Source of the DNA: Cryptomeria japonica
Taxonomy: Eukaryota > Streptophyta > Pinopsida > Cupressales > Cupressaceae
Direction: 5' to 3'
Assembly (NCBI RefSeq): GCF_030272615.1
Contig: NC_081412.1
Span: forward strand, 693,356,083-693,420,082
DNA length: 64,000 bases
The notes beneath the pieces were generated by a model, which worked only from the letters and a program-made list of their open reading frames with translations, was not told where the DNA came from and did not search any database. Made by a program: the position numbers and the translations under genes. Each line of letters opens with the position of its first letter. Position 1 is the first letter of the stretch. This document shows, piece after piece, positions 44,973 to 54,705 of this stretch.

Positions 44973-46260
44973 TCATAAGAAGATAATTTTCTGCACCCCA
45001 GACACCTTAGGAGAATGGAGTTGTGAAAAGGAAAAATAGAACTATCTTGGATGATGCTAGAACAATGATGATGGAAGAAAATCTACCTCATATCTATTGG
45101 AGAGAAGCAGTTAGTACAACGGTTTACACATTCAATGGAGTACATATCAAAGGAGAAACCGGTAAGACACCTTATGAATTATGGTTTGGCAATACACCTA
45201 CAGTTAAGTATTTCAGAATTTTTAGTAGAAAATGTTATATCAGGAGAGATGATACTATTGAAAAATTTGATCCTAGATGTGATGAAGGCATATTTCTTGG
45301 TTATTATAACGAAAGAAAAGCATATAGATGTTATAACAAGAGATTACAAAGAATTGTGGAGAGTGCTAATGTCAAAATAGATGAGCTGAGCCAAAGTCAA
45401 ATCAGAGTTTATGAGAAGGAATCGGTAGTGGAAATAATTATATTTGAACTGGTAGCACCTTTACCGGAACAAAGAGTTGAACCAGTTAATCCAGCAACAT
45501 CAAAGAATTCTACAGTAACTAAAGAAGAGGGAAGAGGAATAGAGAGTCAGAAGACTTCTGGGTATGTGAGACTAAATCATTCTGAAGATCAAATCATTAG
45601 GGATAAGAGAAATTTAGTGATGACAATAATAAGACTAGCAACTAATGAGCTATGTTTAATTTCACAAGTTGAACTGGTATCAGTAATTGATGTATGTAAA
45701 GATGAATTTTGGTTAAAAGATATGGAAGAAGAAATAGATCGGATTGAGAAACTTAACAGATGGTCTTTGGTTCCTAGGCCTAAAAATAAAATTTTTATTG
45801 GAACTAAATGGGTTTTTAGGAATGAATTGAATGAGGATGGTCAAGTTATAAGGAATAAGGCTAGATTGGTTTGTAAAGGATATTCTTAGAAGGAAGGAAT
45901 TGATTATGTAGAAACTTTTGCACCAGTAGCTAGGATTGAAGCTATAAGATTATTTCTTACCTATGCTGCTTCTAAATACTACAAGGTTTATCAGATGGAT
46001 GTTAAATGTGCATTTTTGAATGGGGATCTTAATGAAGAAGTTTATATTGAGAAACCTGATGGTTTTTCACTATCAGATGATAGTGATATGGTTTGAAGTT
46101 TAAGGAAAACTTTATATGGATTGAAATAAGCACCTATAGCTTGGTATACAAGGTTGGATAAATATATTTTGAAGCCTGGTTTTACTAAGGGCAGTGTTGA
46201 TAGTAATTTATATTATAAAATCACTGATGACGATATACTAATTGTTGAAGTATTTGTTGA
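44973..46260 (+). pseudogene. Copia J3 integrase C-terminus and reverse transcriptase
   Basis: Collinear with J2: an open stretch at 45023-45889 with MKRKNRTILDDARTMMMEEN, YWREAVSTTVYTFNGVHIKG, DEGIFLGYYNERKAYRCY and RT blocks FWLKDMEEEIDRIEKL and FIGTKWVFRNELNEDGQ, ending at TAG 45887. Further RT follows: [34 protein letters not shown], then TGA at 46094, LYGLK and a TAA. It breaks at VFVDD (46247-46260) and jumps to the RNase H region, losing the RT thumb and connection. Confidence 0.85.
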
Positions 46261-46699
46261 TGACCGGAAAAGTACTTGCAATGGAGATTTCTTCCTTGGG
46301 AAGAAGCTGGTTTGATGGACCGGCAAGAAACTGTCATGTACTTCTTTATCTACTGTTGAAGCTGAGTATGTTGTTGCTGCTACTAACTATACACAAGTTT
46401 TATGGATGAAGCAAATGTTGAACGATATAAAGGTGGACTGTGATGCATCGGTAGTCATTCACTGTGATAACTCTACTGCTATTCATATATAAAAGAATCC
46501 GGTATTTCATTCTAAGACAAAGCCCACATTTATCAAGTATAAGTTTTTGAAGGAGAAGGTGGAAGCAAATGAAGTTAAAATACTTTATGTTAACACTAAA
46601 GAATAGATTGCATATATTTTCACTAAACCTTTATCTACGGAATCATTTGAGTACTTGAGAGACAGATTGGGGGTTTTTGCTCCTCTGGAAGAGACTTGA
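46261..46699 (+). pseudogene. Copia J3 RNase H, C-terminal part
   Basis: Reads DDRKSTCNGDFFLGKKLV, then a stop where Trp stands in the family, SCTSLSTVEAEYVVAATNYTQ, LWMKQMLNDIKVDCD, VIHCDNSTAI, KYKFLKEKVEANEVKILYV, IFTKPLSTESFEYLRDRLG. EAEY and DNSTAI carry catalytic residues of the copia RNase H. The first third of the domain is missing because of the internal deletion. Confidence 0.85.
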
Positions 46700-47036
46700 T
46701 TGATGTGGTTTTGCATCAGTCTGGCATGCATTATTAGAGATAATGTTCATTCTGGCACTGATGTGGGATGCTAGTGCTTAGGGGGACTAGTCAGCTTTGA
46801 GATTTAGAGGCTTATGTTTTTGCTTTGATATTTTTGTTAGATTTCTGGCATTAATGTCAAAGGGGGAGAGATAGTGATGTGACAAAGTAAATATCAAATG
46901 GGGAGAGATATTGAAATTCAAAGCTATATGTAGGTGATTGATTGGTTGTCTTCCATAGAGGGAGACTTGTTTGGCATTTCTTGGTACTTAGATTTTTTTC
47001 ACATCTAGTGTTGCCATCAATGCCAAAGAGGGAGAT
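46700..47036 (+). other. Copia J3 3' untranslated region and polypurine tract
   Basis: Non-coding. Contains AAAGGGGGAGAGA at 46859-46871 and a final CCAAAGAGGGAGATT, a mutated tract, next to the LTR at 47037. The pre-tract hairpin seen in J4 is partly decayed here (CTTAGATTTTTTTCACATCTAG). Confidence 0.6.
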
Positions 47037-48156
47037 TTTTGGCCATTTGGTGGAATTGATTATGTGTTGCATTGATTTTTTTTCATTGATGTCAACACTA
47101 GCTATTTGGATGCTTTACCAGCACCCTTTTGGTCCTGGTAGGTTGAGTATTTTTTGGCTAACTTGGATCCAGCATGATCTAGTTGACTCTGGTATAATCT
47201 GATGATGGAATTGGCTTATTCATGATGCTTATACTCATATTCAGTCAATTGGTTTCGGTCTGGTGATTTGATGCTATCCTATTTACTTAGAAGATTGGTT
47301 TCTAGTTCCGGTGAGGATTTCACCGGTAGAGATTTTGGTGGAGATCTATGATGTATTGCATAGTTGGTGTTGGTGTAGCTTCTAATGGACTTTCAGGATG
47401 ATGTTGGTGATCATGTTTGAGACTTGGAGTTTGGAGATCATTGCTAAAGTGTGTGGACCTATAATTGGTCTCGGTCAATCTAGGTTATGGACCGACATTA
47501 ATGTAACGTGTGGATAGGACCTATTGTTGTATTTCAGGGATGTCTTATGTGTTGGATATTATTTGTTTGGTCTAAGGCCAAAATTATTTTTAATTATGTA
47601 ATTGGTTTATTGTCTGGTGGTCAACCTGATTGTTTATGGTCGAAGGTTTGTATAAATAGGATGTAAGATCTCAATGTAGATCATCATGGTTATTGTAAGA
47701 GGTCATGGTCAATGAATGTAATGTGTGAATAATGTAATATCATTCAAGAAGGGGAGCTGGTAGATACTCTTCTCCAGATTGTATTCTGGATTTATATGTA
47801 GTTAGTGAGGCTCTTTTTGTGATGAGAAGTGTGCCCTAGGCTATTGGCCTTCCTGCAAGTGCAGGCCCCTTCATTATAATTCACATACTTACAACAAAAG
47901 TATTATCTGACTGTGGGTAGGCTTCCCACCATAGTTTTTTCCTTTACCTAGGTTTTCACATACAAATCTTGTTATTGGGTGGATGGCTTTTATTTTGAGA
48001 TTATTGTTTATGCTTAATTAGATTAACCACTATTCTGGTATTATTATTTTGGGTTCTGGTATTAAAGTTTAAATTGCTAATGCTTCTGGTAATCTGTGAC
48101 AACTGATTCACCCCCCCCCCCCTCATTTTTCTTTCAGTTATCTAAACTATCTAACA
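47037..48156 (+). repeat. Copia J3/J4 shared LTR
   Basis: About 1120 bp, TTTTGGCCATTTGG to TATCTAACA. It is the 3' LTR of J3 and the 5' LTR of J4. The U5 5' arm is present but the 3' arm has decayed (TCATTTTTC). TATAAATAGGATGTAAG lies near 47650. Confidence 0.85.
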
Positions 48157-48214
48157 ATTGGTATTAGATCTTTGGTCCTCTCTACAGAAAGCTTAACCAC
48201 TTGAGGAAGATCCT
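48157..48214 (+). promoter_or_regulatory. Copia J4 primer site and leader
   Basis: ATTGGTATTAGATC (mutated initiator-Met-type site), then GAAAGCTTAACCACTTGAGGAAGATCCT, ending at the Gag ATG at 48215. Confidence 0.75.
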
Positions 48215-49296
48215 ATGGTGACTAACAATTCAAGTTCATCCAGTTCTTCTAGAGCTATCTTTCAAAGGGATATAACAAGGCTTGAAAGAAAAAATTACAC
48301 AATATGGAAGATTCGGATGGAGACTCATCTGAGATGTCTTGGCAAGGAGATTTGGGAGATCACACAGAATGGTGTCACACCCTTTAATTCAAGATCTAGC
48401 AATCCTCTTCTAGCAAACCTGGACAAGGAGCTTGAGAATTATTGTATTACAAGAGAAGCCCTCTTGTGTTCACTTTCTGATTAGCAAATCATGGGATTAA
48501 CATTAAAATCATCTAGAAAGGCTATATGGGATAAGTTATAGACTCTTAATGAAGGTGACCCTACAGTGAAGATTGCTAAACTTGATGGTTAACAAGTGAG
48601 ATATAAGAACCTGAAGATGGAAGAAGATGAAAGGATTACTGCATTCAAGGAAAGAGTAAATGAGATTGTTATGAGAATTCAATGTTGTGGTGGAACTTTG
48701 AGTGAAGATGAAATTATTTCTAAAGTCCTGAGAGCCTTGTGAATGGCTTACAAAATGAAGGCTACTATTATTAATGAGTTGAGAACAATAGCTAATACAT
48801 ATGTCAATACAGATACTTTGGTTGGGAAACTATGCTCTTTTGTGCTTGAGAAATTTGGACCTTCTAGAGTTGTGAAGGCTCAACCTGCTTTTCATGCATC
48901 TACATCTACAATTGGTAAGCAATACTGGAAAGCTTTATATGCAAATGAACTAGAAGATATCAAGAGAGAAGATGATGATTTTGAGCAAATTGAAGCACTA
49001 TTTGCTAGATGAGTACTCAAAGGATTGGTAGGAAGTAAGTATGAAGGAAAAACACTTTTTAAATGTTTTGCATGTAATAAGATTGGTCATTTTGCATCTA
49101 GATGTCCTGAAAGAAATTCAAGATTTGAAGAAAGAGTTAAAAGATCAGGTAAGCCTAACCTTGGATATTGTAACAAGTATAGATTCAAAAAAAATAGAGA
49201 CAAATCATGGTACATAGTAGATGAGAAAGGCATTACTGATTCAGATGATGAACCGACATAAGACTCTGATAGTAGATCTAGAAATGGGAAGGAATG
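48215..49296 (+). pseudogene. Copia J4 Gag
   Basis: Starts MVTNNSSSSSSSRAIFQRD. UBN2/DUF4219-type capsid blocks follow: YTIWKIRMETHLRCLGKEIW, LNEGDPTVKIAKLDG, EEDERITAFKERVNEIV, LSEDEIISKVLRAL. The C-terminal zinc knuckle CFACNKIGHFASRC (about 49069-49110) is intact and followed by a basic tail and SDSRSRNGKE. It has one knuckle, unlike the four in A, B and D. Stops occur at 48482, 48539, 48590, 48739 and 49010, among others. It assembles the retrotransposon particle in intact copies. Confidence 0.85.
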
Positions 49297-50062
49297 AGTG
49301 TTCTTGGCTATCAAGGAAGATGATCTGGCACTAGAAGAGAATGTACCTGAGGAGAAGGCACTTGCTGCTAACATTGAGGACAAGGATAAGTGGGTAATTA
49401 ACAGTGGTTGTTCACATCATATGACTAGAGATAAAGGGAAGTTTCTATCTTTGCAAGAATTTGATGGTGGACTAGTTAGATTTGGAGATGACAAGGCATG
49501 TATGATCAAGGGAAAAGGAACTATATCATTGGATGGTAAGAAAGATACTGACAATATTTATTATGTTGAATGTTTGAAGCATAATATTTTGAGTGTAGGA
49601 CAATTGGTAGATAAGGGATTTCAATTATAGTTCAAGGATGGAAAATGCAAAATCATTAACAGATCTGGCTTGGAGATTGCAACCTGTACACAGACAAAAG
49701 GTAACATATTTCATTTGAACTCTAGTGAGAAGACATGTTTGATTACACATATTGATGAGAGTTGGTTATGGCATAGAAGGTTGTGTCATGTGAATTTTGA
49801 TTGCATTGTGAAGATCATTTCAACTAAGGTTGTTAGAGATATACCTAAGATTATTAAGCCCTATAATTTGGTATGTAGAGAATGTCGAATGGGTAAACAG
49901 GTCAAAACCTCTTTTAGGAGTATACAAGATAAATTAAATGATGTTCTTGATCTTATTCATCCTAATTTGTGTGGCCCTGCTAGAGTCAAAAGTTTTTATG
50001 GTGATAGATATTTCATGCTAATCATTGATGATTATTCTAGAATGAGTGGGTTACTTTTTTGA
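49297..50062 (+). pseudogene. Copia J4 protease, pre-integrase and start of integrase
   Basis: KWVINSGCSHHMTRDKGKF (about 49388-49444) has Asn in place of the catalytic Asp of the DSG motif, a G-to-A change. Next are KDTDNIYYVECLKHNILSVGQ, then a TAG at 49627 and the GAG-pre-integrase block WLWHRRLCHVNFDCI. Integrase begins DLIHPNLCGPARV, with Asn where the first DDE Asp is expected, then YFMLIIDDYSRMS. A frameshift follows at about 50058. Confidence 0.85.
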
Positions 50063-50790
50063 GAGAGAAAATTGAAGCATTTGAAAAGTTTAAAATCTTT
50101 AAGGCTAAAGTGGAAACTATGGATTGAAGATTAAATATTTGAGATCAAATCATGGTGGAGAATTCACATCCAGTGAATTTAATAACTTTTGTGACAAGAA
50201 TGGTATAAGAAGACAATTTTCTTCTCCTTGGACACCTCAGCAAAATGGAGTTGTGGAAAGAAAAACAAAACTATCTTGGATGTTGCTAGAAAAATGATGA
50301 TGGAAGAAAATCTACCTCATATCAACTAGAGAGAGGTAGTTAGTACAGCAGTTTACACATTCAATAGAGTACATATCAAAGGAGAAATTGGTGAGACACC
50401 TTATGAATTATGGTTTGGAAATACACCTACAATTAAGTATTTCAAAATTTTTGGTAGCAAATGTTATATTAGGAGAGATGATACTATTGAGAAATTTGAT
50501 GCTAGATGTAATGAAGGCATATTTCTTGGTTATTCTAATGAAAGAAAAGCATATAGATGTTATAACAAGAGATTGTAGAGAATTGTGGAGAGTGATAATG
50601 TCAAAGTAGATGAACTGAGAAAAAGTCAAATCAGAGTTTATGAGAAGGAACTAGGAGTGGAAATCATTATATCTTAATCGGTATTACCTTTACCAGAATA
50701 GAGAGTTGAACCAATTACTCTGGCAATATCAGATAATTCTATAGTAACTGAAGGAGGAATAGAGAGTCAGAAGACTCCTAGGTATGTAAG
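50063..50790 (+). pseudogene. Copia J4 integrase, middle and C-terminal part
   Basis: Reads EAFEKFKIFKAKVE, then LRSNHGGEFTSSEF (Asn replaces the second catalytic Asp), FCDKNGIRRQFSSPWTPQQ and GVVERKT (Glu kept). The C-terminal part has VYTFNRVHIKGE, FKIFGSKCYI, EGIFLGYSNERKAYRCY. Multiple frame changes. The GIRRQFSS region marks where LTR sequence is fused directly to integrase in J2 and J3. Confidence 0.8.
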
Positions 50791-51155
50791 ATTGAATCAT
50801 TCTAAAGATCAAATCATTGGGGATAAGAGAAATGGAGTGATGACAAGAAGAAGACTGACAACTAATGAGGTATGTTTAATTTCACAAGTTGAACCGGTAT
50901 CAGCTATTGAGGCATGTAAAGATGAATTTTGGTTAAAAGCTATGGAAGAAGAATTAGATCAGATTGAGAAAAATAACACATGGACTTTGGTTCCCTGGCC
51001 TAAAAATAAAAATGTTATTGGAACTAAATGGGTTTTTAGGAATCAATTGAATGAGGATGGTCAAGTTATAAGGAATAAGGCTAGATTGGTTTGTAAAAAA
51101 TATTCTTAGAAGGAATGAATTAATTATGGAGAAACTATTGCACCGATAGCTAGGA
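50791..51155 (+). pseudogene. Copia J4 reverse transcriptase, N-terminal part
   Basis: LISQVEPVSAIEACKDEFWLK, AMEEELDQIEKNNTWTLVP, VIGTKWVFRNQLNEDGQ, then TAG at 51107 in the KYS-stop-KE context shared with J2 and J3. Element D starts at 51156. Frame and sense continue at 61420 once D and one target copy (10264 bp) are ignored. Confidence 0.85.
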
Positions 51156-51952
51156 TGTTGGCAAATGCACACTCCAATGAGAAATTGTAGGTGATTGAAG
51201 GTATTTTCATTGATGGCAACCTTTCAATCATGTGATACCGACAGGAAGACACAGACACCAACACCGGAAAACTCTACACCGACACATGGAACACTGACAA
51301 CAAAAAAGAAGAATATCGACATCTTGGCCGACAACAATTTTGCATTAATGTATTTTGTAATTAATTATAAAATCTTTTGTAAGTTGACATGGAGGATTGT
51401 AATATGACTCATATATGTATGAGATCATTGTAGATCATTTTGTAGACATGACATAGGATGCAAAGTATGGAAAAGTAATAGTAGACCTAATATGCGAATT
51501 ATTGGTTAAGGGTTTATGCTGTAACGATGCTTAAACCGGTACTGAATCTAGCATAGCAGATGCTTATTTGAAGCAGTACAAGACATTGGATTAGTATAAT
51601 CCATTTTTGTAAGTCAGTGTGACTTATTTTGTAATTGAGTAGTGAGCTCTAGGCACTTGGCCTTCCTGCATGTGTAGGACCCTATTGTAAGAGTAATATT
51701 CCCTTATTGGCCAGTAAGCGAATATTATGGGTCAAAAATCCCACCGAGGTTTTTCCCACACGAGGATTCCTCTTTAAAATACTATGTTATGGTGTGTTTC
51801 TCATGTTGTTGTTATTGTTCTTATTTATTGCATTATTTCTAGTTTACTGGTACTCAGTTTTAATATGCTTTACATGTTTTAAATCAATTAATTTGATATA
51901 CTAGTTAGATACTGATTCACCCCACCTCTCAGTATCTTTGGGAATTCTAACA
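51156..51952 (+). repeat. Element D 5' LTR
   Basis: 797 bp, TGTTGGCAAATGCACACTCC to GGGAATTCTAACA. The U5 stem AGATACTGA (51907-51915) / TCAGTATCT (51929-51937) encloses TTCACCCCACCTC. The module GAGCTCTAGGCACTTGGCC is at about 51644. Confidence 0.9.
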
Positions 51953-52017
51953 ATTGGTATCAGAGTTTGGTCCTCTATTTTCAAAATCCTACCCGCTTGA
52001 GGAAGATCTTGTCACTG
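51953..52017 (+). promoter_or_regulatory. Element D primer site and leader
   Basis: ATTGGTATCAGAGTTTGG directly follows the LTR. The leader CCTACCCGCTTGAGGAAGATC is at about 51989-52009. Confidence 0.8.
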
Positions 52018-52975
52018 ATAGAGATAGAAAACTTGAGAAAGCAATTGGAAACAGCTCTTACAGACTATGATGCAGAAAAAGTGAAGAATATCAACCTTGA
52101 GGATGATCTGAAGGTTGCTTAGGATATTATTCAAGCACTTCAAGAGAATTTTACTATTGCAAGGAACAAGAGGAGAGAACTTTGTGAAAAGATGTAGAAT
52201 GAGGAAAATGAAAAGGAAACACTTAATGATTTGGTAAACAAGCTAAGAAAAGAAATTAGTACAACAAAGAATGAGATGCAGGATATGACTATGAGATTCT
52301 ATAAATAAATTGAAGACAAAAATAAGAATGAAAAAGACTTGGTTAGAAGACTAAACGACGTTGGAAATGAAAACACAAGACTCAGTCATGAAAATGATAT
52401 GTTGAAGATAGATCTAATGCACATACAAAATGATAGAACTGAACTCATGAGACAAAAAGGAATCTTGGAGAATGAACTGACTGCTGCAAATCAACACAAG
52501 GAGAAATTCAAGAAAATTTTAGAAGAACTTGGTGACATGCTAAGGAATCAAAAACCTAATGGTGATACAAATGGCCTTGGCTTTGAAGTTGGTGAAAGCT
52601 CTAGTACTGCAAACAATCATGATCATAGCAAATCGGTAAGACAACCTACTGCTTACAAATTTAATGGAAAATGCTTTAACTATAACAAGTATGGTCATAG
52701 AGAAAATCAGTGTAGATCTAGAAATCATCAGAACACTAATACACCTACCGGTCAATGTTCTAAATGCAACAAAGTTGGTCATAATTTAGATAATTGTAGA
52801 ATGAATGTAAGATGTTATATTTGTGGAAGATTTGGACACTTATCTAATCAATGCAAAACACATGCCGACATAGGATATGGGAAGCAACTCAAAAGAACAA
52901 TGTGACTTGTTATGCCTATAACAAAATTGGACATATTGCAAAATTTTTTAGAAGGCATCACCGATAAATACCAAA
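52018..52975 (+). pseudogene. Element D Gag-like protein: coiled coil plus four knuckles
   Basis: A long coiled coil (IEIENLRKQLETALTDYDAE onward) with stops at 52120, 52195 and 52306, then an open stretch 52339-52905. The block NGLGFEVGESSS is followed by KCFNYNKYGHRENQC (one Cys to Tyr), CSKCNKVGHNLDNC and CYICGRFGHLSNQC (both intact). After a frameshift comes CYAYNKIGHIAKFF (degenerate). No capsid domain was recognised. The order and the GLGFE/GESS block are shared with A, supporting common descent. Confidence 0.75.
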
Positions 52976-53436
52976 GGTCCTAGTTTGAAAGGTAAAGAAA
53001 AGGTTGAAGAGGTAAAGCAAGAATTCTCAAAACAATGGATCAGAAAGTCAGATCAGAATGTTGAAGGGAATACCCCTCCACCAGTAGAACAGAGTAACAC
53101 TCCACCGGTAGGAGACTCTTCATCTAACTAAAGGAAAATCCTTTGGGGGTTTAGCAACAAAATGAAAAACATGCTATTATTCCCTCGGTTGATGGTGAGA
53201 ACTTGAAATTACTTCTATATCGGCAGATGAGTTAAGTTGTGACTTAACTGACGAGCATTAAATATGGTAGTTGGAGAAAATAACATTATAAAGCAAATGT
53301 TTTGGCTCCTTTTTCATTCATTGAGGATTCAAATCTTTGATAGCATGAAAATTCCCGAGCGAAGGGAAAACAATCAAAAAAGTGAAGCAATCCATCAAAG
53401 AATTCATCCTTAAGGCAGATTGAGGTATTTATAGCT
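52976..53436 (+). other. Gag tail and Gag-ORF2 spacer of element D
   Basis: Up to about 53130 a degenerate acidic tail can be followed (KEKVEEVKQEFSKQWIRKS). The rest shows no gene. TTTGGGGGTTTAG at 53143 recalls the GGGGG arm in A and B, but a CCCCC partner is missing. Confidence 0.4.
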
Positions 53437-54705
53437 ATGGCATCTTCATCTACTCCTGAATTTATTGCAAACCCTACTATTGTTGAAGTTGTTAAGCACC
53501 CTAGACCCGTATTCCAACTGGTTCCTAAAATTGCAAAGAAAGATGAGAGCATAGGTGCATTTTCTCAAATTCCTAAGGGACTAGTATAGCTGAAGACCCT
53601 AGGATGTATATACATTGTAATATTGAGGAATTAGGTGATGATGAGATCAAGAATATGTATAAGACTATGATTTGTGATGAGTCTGGAAATGTCAAGCCGG
53701 AACATAAAATAGTGGAAACCCTAGGTTTTACTGAAATCCTTAGTATCCCGGATTTTCCCAAGGATATCATAAGGATTGTGTTAAGTAGAGTACATGGTGA
53801 ATTTTTCTGGTTAGATTCAATTCATAAAATCATAAAAGAAGTGATAAAAGTTGTAAAAAAGTTACCTTCCATTGGTAACAAACCTGACAAAACAAAGAAG
53901 GTCTCAAATGACACAATGATAAACCTAACCAGTGCAACATTTGATAAAAGGTCTTTAAGGGTAAATGATGTAGAAGACATAAATGTCATATTTATCAATA
54001 TGATCTTAGGTTATAAGGCTACACATGCAAATAGGTTGAACTCAGTTTCTAGCCTATGTATCAAAAGTGCCTATGATATGGTTAATGATAATGCAAGGAT
54101 AGATGTATGTGAATGGCTCAAAGATGAGTTGATAGACAATCTAGGAAAGATTAAAAGAGATAAGAAAGGAACATTTAGATTTGGAAATTTGCTTGTTTGT
54201 CTGATGCTATACATAACAAAACAAGTACCCGGTATTGGTGCAAAAGATTTTGGTTTTGACATTCTAGTAGGAAAACAACTGTTGGATCTATTGAACAATA
54301 TGGGAGAAAACCAAGAGAAAAACCTAAATGAACATTTTCAAGCATTGAAGACTCAAATGAAAACTAGAGTAAAACTGTCACAAGCTATTGTGGATAAATA
54401 TCAGAAGGAAATTTGCTTTGTGATCAAGACAGATGAAATCTGGATGGAGGCAATTGTCCCTAGAACTATCTGGGTAACTGAAATGGGCTATGAAATAGAT
54501 GATAATATCATTGAAACTTATGCAAAAGCCCTCCTTGAAGCACCCAATGAACCTACTAAGGAAGTTTTTGGAAATGCTGAAACAATAGAAGGTGGAATTC
54601 AATCAAGGAAAATAGTTAAAAAGGTTGAAGCAACCATAAGGAAAGGAACTCGATAGGCTAAAGAAATCAAGGAAGATGTTTTGAGACAAACTGGTATAAG
54701 TGAAA

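Noticed and set aside
51953-51970. Possible tRNA gene fragment (TGGTATCAGAG)
   Set aside because: It matches a primer-binding site next to an LTR; no cloverleaf follows.
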